Shown piece after piece: positions 54,967 to 64,000 of a stretch of DNA of 64,000 nucleotides (within the stretch, counting starts at the first letter, position 1; each line of letters begins with the position of its first letter). The notes under the pieces are model-generated. The model worked only from the letters and a program-made list of their open reading frames with translations, searched no databases and was not told the origin of the DNA. Position numbers and translations under genes: made by a program. The DNA is from Obelidium mucronatum (taxonomy: Eukaryota; Chytridiomycota; Chytridiomycetes; Chytridiales; Chytriomycetaceae), in assembly GCA_025765595.1 (NCBI GenBank), contig JAIVFH010000030.1:186001-250000 (forward strand), written 5' to 3'.

Positions 54967-56329
54967 ATGGATGCCACCACCTACCCCCGCTCTGAGGATT
55001 CCATGTCGGATTCCGGCTTTTGGTCAAGCTCTCCAGCAAAGCAAACCCTATCCGACTCAGACACGCTCAGCAATGCTTCATCCATCCTGCTTCCGTTGAA
55101 CCTTTCGCTCTTGGACATTCGAGATGCAAGCGAAAAATCCCTTGCGTCCTCGGAGAACCTCGCTACGCTTGTCTTGTCCACTTTGACTGCCAAAGACACG
55201 GTCTTTCCAGTCTCGTCAGCGTTGTTTGACAAGGCGCAGAATGGAAGCACATCTCGGTATCACACCTCTGGATGTGCTCTTGAATCGCCTGAAGACTACG
55301 GAAAGAAGGATGTCCTGATCCGATCGATTCCCCAGTTGGTGCTTTACGACGACAGAGGATTAGAAATCTTTTCGCAAATTACGCATGTTCCAGAATACTA
55401 TGTGACACATTGCGAGATCCAGATCTTGAAAGACCAGAGCAATGAGATTGTTTCAGAGTGTATTGGCGATGGCGGTGTTGTTGTTGAACTGGGTGCAGGG
55501 TATGTTTTAGACACGTCAGCGAAAAGAACACCACCACGTGATTAGGGTTCTTAACCACGTTTTTTTCACTTTCATTATAAAAAAATACAGGTGCATGCGC
55601 AAGGTCAAATACCTCCTTGACGCTATTGTAAATCAAGAAAAGACTGTGACATACTACGCCTTGGATCTGTCCGAGCAATCGTTAACTCAATCTCTGACAA
55701 CGCTCGCCGAAACGTACCCAACAATTAACTTTGTGGGTCTCGTTGGAACATATGATGATTCATTGCTGTACATTCAATCACATTTGTCCAACCGTATCCC
55801 AAATACTTCCCGTACGTTCATATGGCTTGGTACATCTATTGGAAATACCACCCGAGAAGAAGCTGCTGCGTTCCTCAAGAATGTGAATACGTTGGCAATG
55901 GAAAAGGGTGACACTTTCCTGTGTGGTATTGATCGTCGGAATCCAGCATCTGTTGTGAAACTTGCATACGACGATCCACTGGGTGTGACTCGCGATTTTG
56001 TCATGAATGGACTACGGCATGTCGAGCGAATGTGGGGCCACGAAGAAGATTCTTTATTGAGGCAGGATATGTTTGAGTATGTGAGTTTATACAACGCCGA
56101 GTTGGGACGGCATGAAGCTTATTACCGGTCGCTGGATGACCAATGCTTGGTTGTAAATGAAGAATCACCCGCAATTCAACTAGAAAAGGGAGAGCTGGTT
56201 ATGATTGAATACTCTGTAAAATATGACGCGAAGGATATTCACGCGTTGATGAAAGAATCTGGTCTTGTTTGGGTGAAAGAGTGGGTGGACACGACGGGTC
56301 GCTATGGACTCCACAACTTTTCAAAGTAA
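54967..56329 (+). CDS. Stand-alone EgtD-like histidine methyltransferase
   Basis: SAM-dependent methyltransferase of the EgtD/DUF2260 type, which makes hercynine from histidine. Exons 54967-55499 and 55591-56329 join in phase to 423 aa. A disordered Ser-rich N-terminus of about 60 residues precedes the domain: VLYDDRGLEIFSQIT, VPEYYVTHCE, VVVELGAGCMRK (SAM site), YYALDLSEQSL, WLGTSIGN, YDDPLGVTRDF, and EYSVKY, where the Glu-x-Ser that binds the substrate amino group in EgtD is kept. No sulfoxide-synthase domain follows; the gene ends after the methyltransferase. It is a tandem paralogue of the first third of the Egt1 gene 108 bases downstream. Confidence 0.88.
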
Positions 56330-56436
56330 AATAATGACGCATTGTAATTTTTGCTTATTTCTACAATATTTTTTAATCGATTCTAGAAGGCTACTTACCA
56401 ATTTCGAATCGTTGTTTTGAAATCATCAGCGAAATC

Positions 56437-59266
56437 ATGCCCACAGCCGCCCAACCTACCAGCATGCCCTCCAACTTGTCCATCAAAGACATTCGAAGCT
56501 CTGACAACAAGTCCCTAGCTTCTTCGTCCAACTTGGCCCCTCTCATCCTGAGTTCTTTGACTTCCAAAACAACCTCCTTCGAACCAAGCTCAGCCCAGTT
56601 TGACTTGAAGCAGAATGGAAAGACGTCTCTCTTTCATACTTCAGGTTGCACTTCAAGCAACTACGGAAAGGAAACTGTGGCGATCCGATCTATTCCCACT
56701 CTCGTCCTGTATGATGACAGGGGTTTAGACATCTACGATAAGATTACGTATGTCGAGGAGTATTATTTGACCAATGCAGAAATGCAGATTTTTATGGATC
56801 AAGGCGATGAAATTATGGAAACTTGTGTTGGAGACGGAGGCGTTCTGATTGAACTTGGTGTTGGGTAAGAGTGTGTCTGAACCTTTCGCTGATGCCACGT
56901 GTTTGTGCCGCTAACATCTCCCATAATATCCTTAAGATCAATGCGAAAGACCAAATACCTTCTTGATTCTATTGTCAAGCAAGGGAAAAGTGTCACATAT
57001 TATGCCTTGGATCTATCTGAGCAATCCCTCAGTTCCTCCTTGACCCCCTTGGCGGAATCTTACCCTACGATCCAATTCATTGGTCTCCTTGGAACGTATG
57101 ATGACTCGCTCTCTTACATCCAAACAAACATTCCCCGTCCAAAAGATTCGACACGCACCATTCTCTGGCTTGGTTCCTCGATTGGCAATTACACGCGCCA
57201 ACAAGCCGCAGCATTCTTGAGAAACGTTACAACACTCGCAATGGAAACGGGAGACACGTTCCTTTGTGGAATCGACCGCAGAAACGCTCCTGAAATTGTG
57301 AAACTCGCCTACGATGACCCAAAGAAAATCACTCGTGACTTTATCATGAATGGGCTCAAGAATACAGAGCATATATTGGGGTATGCTGAAAACTCTCTGT
57401 TCCAACAAGAGTTGTTTGAATACGTGAGCATCTATAATGATGTGTTGGGCCGGCATGAAGCCTATTATCGGTCGTTGGAGGCTCAGGTGTTGGAGATTCA
57501 AGTGGATGGGGTCAAGCATGAAATTGCTTTGGAAAAGGGTGAATTGATTAATGTGGAATATTCGACAAAGTATAGCGCAGGGGAGGTGCAAACCCTTGTG
57601 AACGAAGCTGGATTCTATTGGGCAAGCCAGTGGACCGACAAGACAGAGCGGTACGATATGCACTGTTTCCAAAAGTCGCCTTTTTCTCTCATGGGCGTTC
57701 CTGGATTGAGCATGTCTGAAAAGATGAGCATGGGAATCCCAACAGTGGCTGAATATGATCAAATCTTCAAAACTTGGTGAGTGTATTTATTGTTTGTCAG
57801 TGAAGACTTCATATTTTTGACTCAATCGACACTCTTACAGGGACACCATCGCTTTGACAATGATTTCCCCCGAAGGATACTTGGAAAAGCCAATCTCTCT
57901 GCGTCACCCCTACATTTTTTACGTCGGACACCTGCCAGCGTTCATGGATATCCAACTCTCACGGTGCCTTAAGGAGCCATTCACGGAACCAGCTTATTAC
58001 ACTGAAATCTTTGAACGTGGAATTGATCCTGACGTTGAAGACCCCAACAAATGCCACGCACATTCAAAAGTCCCAGATTCCTGGCCTGAGCTTTCTGAAA
58101 TTTTAAAATACGCAGAAAGCTGTAAACAGAGATTGCGCAAGATTCTTGTGGCTCACGAATGTGGTGATGTGCTTGTGTCTGGTCCTTTGGCACGAATCTT
58201 GTGGATTGCCTATGAGCACTATGCAATGCATTTGGAGGTGACTTAATTTGTGTTTTATTAATTCGATCAATCGAAAGTAGAAGTTTTTTTAACTGCGAAT
58301 AATTAGACATTCCTCTATATGTTGGTTCAATCGCCAAACATTCAACCACCAAAAGGATTCATTGCACCTCCCTATCTGTTCCGAAAAAATCCAAGTCCCG
58401 TAGTCCCAGCACCTGAAGCATCTCTTCTTCCTTTCTCAATCCCAGCTGAAGTTAGCACCATTCTGATGGGCCACAATGACTCAGAATCAGCCGACGCATC
58501 ACTAGCCAACCCAAACACACACACCTTTGGATGGGACAATGAGCATCCCTCTCCGCGAAACTAAAATCCCAACATCCATTCTGACAGGCCTGCACGAGAA
58601 TCCAATCGCGCCAAGTCACTATTGGAGAATACCGCAACTTTCTTCTAGACACCAACAACAATCAAGTATCATGTGAAGTCACACTTCGTCCCGAATCCTG
58701 GAACGTGGATTCCACACATGTGAAAACCGCTTTCGGCCTTGTTGAAATCGAACGTGTATTAAACTGGCCCGTCTTTGTATCTGCTGCACAAGCGTCCTCG
58801 TACGCAGAGTGGTTGAGTGGGGAACAGAAGGAAAGACTTGGCGGCTGCCAACTGAAGTGGAGCTTGTTGCGGCGCGTAAATACCTTCAAGATGAAAATGA
58901 GACTGCATCAGTTGGAAACTTTGGATTCATGAGCTGGGTTCCCAGAGATGTGAGCGAAGGATCGGGAGTTGTTGGGAATGGATGGGAGCTGACTTCGACT
59001 TGTTTGGAGGAATATGAAGGGTACGAGAAGAGTGTTGTTTATCCAGGATATTCAAGTGACTTTTTGTAAGTTTCGCATGTCTTTTTTGTTTTATTTGTTA
59101 ACACACAACTTTTCATACTAGTGATGGAAAACATGACATTGTATTGGGGGGATCCTGGGCTACAGCTCCACGAATGGCGCTGAGAAGTAGTTTCAGGAAT
59201 TGGTATCAAAGAGTGTACCCATATGTGTTCTCTGGATTTAGACTGGTTGCGGACGACAGAATTTGA
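56437..59266 (+). CDS. EGT1: Ergothioneine biosynthesis protein 1 (Egt1), three frame breaks
   Basis: Bifunctional enzyme making ergothioneine: histidine trimethylation, then iron-dependent coupling of hercynine to cysteine. Exons 56437-56864, 56937-57776, 57841-58237, 58307-59065 and 59122-59266. The methyltransferase domain (LVLYDDRGLDIYDKIT, LGVGSMRK, WLGSSIGN, VEYSTKY) is followed by a DinB-like domain with RHPYIFYVGHLPAF and the iron-binding EHYAMHLETFLYM (HX3HxE), and an FGE-sulfatase-like domain (FGWDNEHP, VTIGEYRNFL, WRLPTEVELVAARK, GYSSDFFDGKH, LGGSWATAPR, NWYQRVYPYVFSGFRLV). One-base frame shifts occur near 58549, 58575-58600 and 58818, all in the last domain. The core motifs around them are intact, so errors are likelier than decay. 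Confidence 0.9.
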
Positions 59267-59356
59267 TGGTTTTCCTTTTTTAATAATTACCATTGCAAGT
59301 AAAACATCGCAAAAAGATTTCATTGGTTAAATAATTGTCAAATACCGGAGATTGCC

Positions 59357-61217
59357 TCATTCTTCACAAACATCCGCAGAATTCTCAAGTAATAGACTCT
59401 GAAGCATTTCAATGAAAACCCCATTACAGCGCAGAACAGAATAGCAAGATTTGGCCAACTGCCTAGCCAGCACTTCTGTCTCGGGGGCCTTTGATTCTTC
59501 ATACAATTTAACCAATGTCTGGATACTTGAGTCCAAAGGCTCATCATTTCGGAGCTTCATGATGGACTTGCACAACATCTCCATATCTCTTGTCTTGAAG
59601 CCGCTACTGGATTCGTATGATTCCCTGAAATCAATCCACAAAAGGCGATTGCTTTTAGGATCACGGATAAGATTAGCCAACCGCGGATCCCCATGCCATA
59701 ACTCTGAATCGTGAAGCTTTCGTAAGCTTTGCATGATATCGATGCATAGTTCCAGCGAAAGATCCTGCTCCGTATTCATAGCTTTTCCAACAGGAGAGAT
59801 AAGAAATGCAACTCCAACATCATTGTCCAGTATCTTTGGTTCCTCGACCACATCAACAACCACTTTGGATTTTTTGGCTGCTTTCAACAATAATGCCTCG
59901 TGGACAAGGGAATATCCCATCTCTAAATCCACAATCTTGAGGGCGCATTCTGAATTCGTGGAATCAAGGACTTTGAAAACACGACCCGTTGCACCAGAGC
60001 CCAAAAATGCATTTTCATCCGGAAGTCGTACGTCAAACAAGGAGCAGGCTGAATTTAACCGATCTAACCAAAGTTGCGATTTCCCGCGAACGAATGATAT
60101 AAACGTGGACTTGGAGTTTGGTGTGACCCAGCGCATCTTTACAATGCTAACAATAGTCCGTTTTTCCCCACTTGTGACAAGGAAGCAATTCAGACGATCA
60201 AACAATACACACAAGGCACCAGGCGGAAGGTTTGCCATATAGCGCACAACCTGGTAAGAACCAAAAAATCGGTGAGAAAAAAAGTGGCATAAGTGAGAAG
60301 TTAAACAAGTATGTCTAACCTGCATCCAATCCTTCATAGATATCTCCAGTTTGGCTTCAAAAACAGTGATTGTATCCCAGACACCTTTTGGAGGAACCCC
60401 ATAGTGAATAGAAACGTCTCCAAAACCCGTTTTCACGTTCATTCCGTTTTTTACTTTCACGTATTGACCACAGCACGTAATAAACCCATCAGGTTTCATA
60501 TCAAACTTGGATTCCATTGTGCCCTGACGCAGCCAAGGAGAGGTTTCACTATTCACCACTTGTAAATCGGGTAAAACACTGCTGAACAAGGCTATAATCT
60601 GTACAACAAGATCGGCCTCGCTATTAATCTCAGAAAGAACATTCAGCTCCTCTTCAGACATTAATGCGTCCTCTGCCAGACCACCTTCCGGCAATACTGA
60701 ATAGCCGCCGTTGTCGTCCAGCTTTTGCAAAAGAACATTGGCTTCTGCTGTGTCTGTCATTGAAGTACTGACTTCAGGACTGGTTTGATTCATCGCACGG
60801 ATTCGGGCGAGTGCAACTAAGTTGTACAACACGAAGGATGGAGGTTTTACCACTTCATTAAAACACAGGAAAATGAATAATAATCAGGGTATATAAATAC
60901 CAGACTCTTTGGCCGTGTCTCTCCGCATCGCTTCCAGCTTGGCTTCCTCATTAATTCTCAACATCTCCATCCACTCAGCTTTCTCCTTCTCCAACTTCCT
61001 TCGAATAATCCTCGAGTTCCGCCTGTTCTCTTCTGGTCAAAGCGTCTTCGTCCTTATCCAACAACTCGTACCTCCGCTGTTCCAATGCGTCAATCTTTTC
61101 ACTCAAGCTATCAATCTTTGTATTCAACGTCTTAACAAAATCCAAAGCGTTAAGTATTAAAGCATCAGCTGCAGCTGGTGATGCTGCTGACGTAAATGTG
61201 GCACTTGTGCTTGACAT
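59357..61217 (-). CDS. Coiled-coil/PD-(D/E)xK nuclease/protein kinase fusion (Crinkler-like)
   Basis: Exons 60901-61217, 60320-60852 and 59357-60250 join in phase to about 580 aa if one base near 61000 is discounted. The first 105 residues form a charged coiled coil (TKIDSLSEKIDALEQRR; KEKAEWMEML). Exon 2 carries a nuclease-like pattern: KPDGF, about 30 residues on VFEAKLE (ExK), then DWMQVVRYM. Exon 3 is a protein kinase: GSGATGRVFKV, ALKI, HGDPRLANLI in the catalytic loop, WIDFRES for DFG. This order recalls the nuclease-kinase tails of Crinkler-type proteins in chytrids and oomycetes, but no Crinkler header (LFLAK-like) is seen. The 69-base intron 2 has no stop and is a multiple of three. 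Role unknown. Confidence 0.65.
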
Positions 61218-61488
61218 CAGTTTTTTGAAACAAAAAAAGGAGACTTATATTACTTATACTCTATTAAATATTAAGTAAGAGTAAATTAAGTTTAAAATAT
61301 CAAAGATTGAATCCATTTGCGTATCCTGAACGAAGGAGTTTAATTTGTCTCACTCTAATATTTACGTTGCTGGACGTCAGGGAATTTCGCAATATTTGTA
61401 CACCAATAACAGAAGCAGCCAAAGTCACCTTTGTCTGAACCTTAGCCTTAAAGTAACAAAAAAAGGCTAATAATAAACTTATCACAAT

Positions 61489-63998
61489 TTATTTCAGATT
61501 CATATGGGAGTGCATTTGTGCCAAAGAGTCCATTAAAGTATTGGGAATTGAATTTTTCTTGTTCAGAGACTGCGATTTTGATCGCGCTTGCAAAGCTGCA
61601 ACTTCTGCAATTGATGCTCGGATTGAAGATGACAATCGGGTGTTCAGATTTTGGTGCAGCAAGTCGTGTACAACTTTCTCTTCAGACGATAATCGAGTGA
61701 TATTCTTAGGGTTATAAGTGAGAGTTGTGCAAATTGATGGCAAGCGTTCAGTGTTTCTTGGGTTGCGTACATTTCGCCTCCAGAGTTCGATTCTATCATC
61801 TGTTACCTGCTGTTCGGCTGTGATGGGGAAAATTATCAGTCAAGACTAAGCAACGACAAAGAAGTGCCGCACAAACCTTCGGCTTCAACTCGCATCTTTT
61901 CCAACAGCACATCCAACCAATCCTCATCAATTTTTTGCTTCTTTGTAATGTGCGGAATCAATCCTAAACTACCCATCACATTCCGCAACGCTTCCTTAGA
62001 ACTGATTCCAAAGGTTGCTAAACTATTCTTGACTGCTTTTTTTACTGCATCTGAAGGGTCGTTTAATTTTGAAATAAGGGCTAGAGTGATCTCTGGATGA
62101 TTCACTTTATAGGCACCCAACGCCATTGCAAATTGAGCTCGCACTTCCCAGCGTTCATCGTTGAGGAAATCCAATTGTGGGAGGATAATGTCTTGGACCG
62201 CGTTGGGTAAGTCGTTTTCAAATGTATGGTATAAATAGAGCGTTGCCTTGGCGGCTTCCATTTTTTCTCTCCAATACCCCGCCTTCATGACTTTCATTGT
62301 TATCTCTAAAATATTGGATATATTGGCTTCTTTTCCCTAATGTTGTGTTTTTTTACAATTATTCCAAACTTTCAGGACACTCTTTTTCCATTTTGACTTA
62401 CATTTAGACCTGGAAACCAGTCTCTGGCTGTAACCTCATCCAAAAGTTCGGCTTTCGATAGCTTGACTGTATTCAAAGTCTCGAAGCTCCCAGAAGTGGG
62501 CTCTGAAATATCTTGTTGTTGAGCAATCTCAAGCAACGACCAGGCCTTTTGAGCCATAAGTAATTTTTGAGCATCCAAATTAATATGCACGGGTCGCTCC
62601 AAGTCTGCCAGAGAAGATTTCGCAGATAGGGATATTGGAGGCAGTAAGGCAGGCTCACTTGGGTGTCGCTCTATAGCAGCAGTCTTTTTAGTGTAGACTG
62701 CCCGCTTTCCAACAATATCGCGGTTTGATTTGATACGTGGAAGGAATTCCATTGAAGGTACCTTGGAAGGCACTTTGGATCGGAGTAAAGACCGGGACAT
62801 GAAATCCGACATATCTAATGACGCATCCAGGTTCGTAGAAATATCATGGATGGAGGGCTCTCGGATTTCAATGGCAATTATGGAGGGGTCTCGGGTCTGA
62901 GTTTTGGACCTGCTGCCAAGCGGAGAGGAACTTTCTTCATCGGGAATAAGGAGTATTTCTGGAACTATTTCCTGTGATGCCGATGTACTTTTTGCCTGAA
63001 TTGCAGGCGATGCTGGTTTTTTGGATTTCGGAGGCGTATCAATCCGGAATAGTGTGGTTGCCTCCGTGACATTTAATTTTGATTCCGGTTTGTGAATTGC
63101 CACCACTGACTTGAGGAAGTTCGAATTCAATTCAGGTTCGGGAGAATGCGGAGGTGAATCTTCAAGTTCTTCAGCCAGTTCTGGGTTATCGGAGGGTTTT
63201 CCTGGGGTACCAAGATTGAGCGCGATGATACTGTCTTCCTTTTTTCTTCGAGATCGCAAGTGCTGTGGCAAGGCAAAGTTTTTCGTAGCTCTTGAAGAAC
63301 TTGCGTTTCCATTGGCGTCCACAATATCGAGCAGTGCTTGCGACTCGCGACGATGGTGGAATTTGTTTTTGTCGGACATTGATTGGAGATTGACGACAGC
63401 AACTGAGTTGGGCATTGCCAACCCGGTGAGATTAATTTTTCCACTCGTTCTCCTCCGTACCATCAAATTAGTCTTCTTGGGTGCTTCTAAGATTCGCGGT
63501 GTCGCCGTTTCGGTGACATCAGTCATAGCATTCGCCTGATTTCGGAGCCTCTTTCCAGATATGATAGATTCGACAGTCACTTCATCTGTTGCCGCAGATG
63601 CTTCATCGCCCTCCGGAATAACATCGGTCAGAATTGAAGACTCCCCTGCAATGGTATCAGTTTGTTTCTTCTCTTCTTTACCACCACCAACTCCATTTGC
63701 TTTGGTTTTAATAATTGATTTTTTACGTTTGGAGGCAGCAACATTCTTTTTTCCCTTTTTGTTTGAGGCAGGTTTCTGAACATTTGAATCTTCGGGATCT
63801 GGTGGCTCAACGGGCGCTGTCGCTGAGGTTTCTTCTTTCTGAGTCTTTCCGTCCTTTTTATATTGTACCGCGTTCCCAAGCGATGGCGCTCGTTTGTGGG
63901 CTGCCATTAATCTCTGCCCCCAAAAATACGGCATTCAATTGAATTTACGACTCTTTTTGTTAAATTCAGATACTCACATCTCCTTGCGGTGTCTTCAT
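61489..63998 (-). CDS. HEAT-repeat protein with long disordered N-terminus
   Basis: Exons 63978-63998, 62402-63913, 61877-62303 and 61489-61817 join in phase to 762 aa, so the gene is complete just inside the window edge. The first 480 residues are disordered: Lys-rich basic patches (KKGKKN, KRKKSIIK), Ser/Pro-rich and acidic stretches, suggesting nuclear or cytoskeletal association. The third exon has HEAT/ARM-like helices (AVQDIILPQLDFLNDERWEVRAQ, shortened; ITLALISKLNDPSDAVKKAVKNSL). A helical tail follows (RLSSEEKVVHDLLHQNL). I do not recognise a specific family; HEATR4-like proteins are one thought. Function unknown. Confidence 0.75.
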
Positions 63999-64000
63999 TG

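Overview
The window is nuclear DNA from a fungus, most likely a zoosporic (flagellated) chytrid. Genes carry many short GT-AG introns, mostly about 40-90 nt. Fungal hallmarks are Zn2Cys6 zinc clusters, a full-length Egt1 ergothioneine synthase and a white-collar-type PAS/GATA protein. A ciliary-type tubulin polyglutamylase (TTLL1 family) points to a lineage that still builds a flagellum. I assigned the species group by inference; no rRNA or mitochondrial marker is present.

Left part (0-25 kb): a WC-2-like photoreceptor-partner gene, tRNA-Cys(GCA), cystathionine gamma-lyase and tRNA-Arg(UCG) lead into a block of fungal regulators on the minus strand. Five of these carry Zn2Cys6 clusters. Four have two clusters in tandem, and three of those add a C-terminal split C2H2 module resembling Sfp1 fingers. 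Interleaved are Mediator subunit MED1 with a truncated tandem copy of its 3' end, a broken CFEM-like secreted protein, a bestrophin-type channel, an ankyrin/F-box gene and an MFS carrier.

Middle (25-49 kb): two compact mitochondrial genes (LYRM2-like and thioredoxin), a secreted protein, a GHMP sugar kinase of the glucuronokinase type with a long N-terminal extension, the RNA polymerase II CTD phosphatase FCP1, a modular GH19 chitinase and TTLL1. These are interspersed with and followed by a burst of ankyrin-repeat/F-box genes (seven loci in the window plus two fragments), some intact, some frameshifted and one clearly dead.

Right part (48.8-64 kb): ESF1 (cytosolic rRNA processing) is divergent from mitochondrial ribosomal protein bL33m. 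Then come the GTPase/ATPase OLA1, a Ser/Thr-rich single-pass membrane protein, a tandem pair made of an EgtD-like histidine methyltransferase and full Egt1, a coiled-coil/PD-(D/E)xK nuclease/protein kinase fusion reminiscent of Crinkler-type effectors, and a HEAT-repeat protein ending at the window edge.

Exon joins were derived by eye. For MED1, TTLL1, the GHMP kinase, bestrophin, OLA1, LYRM2, bL33m and the HEAT gene all exon phases add up to uninterrupted frames. Several other genes, including the normally essential FCP1, carry single-base frame breaks; many are probably sequencing or assembly errors, so frameshifts alone should not be read as pseudogenisation here. The most unusual content is the double-zinc-cluster/split-C2H2 regulator family, the nuclease-kinase fusion and the duplicated ergothioneine methyltransferase.
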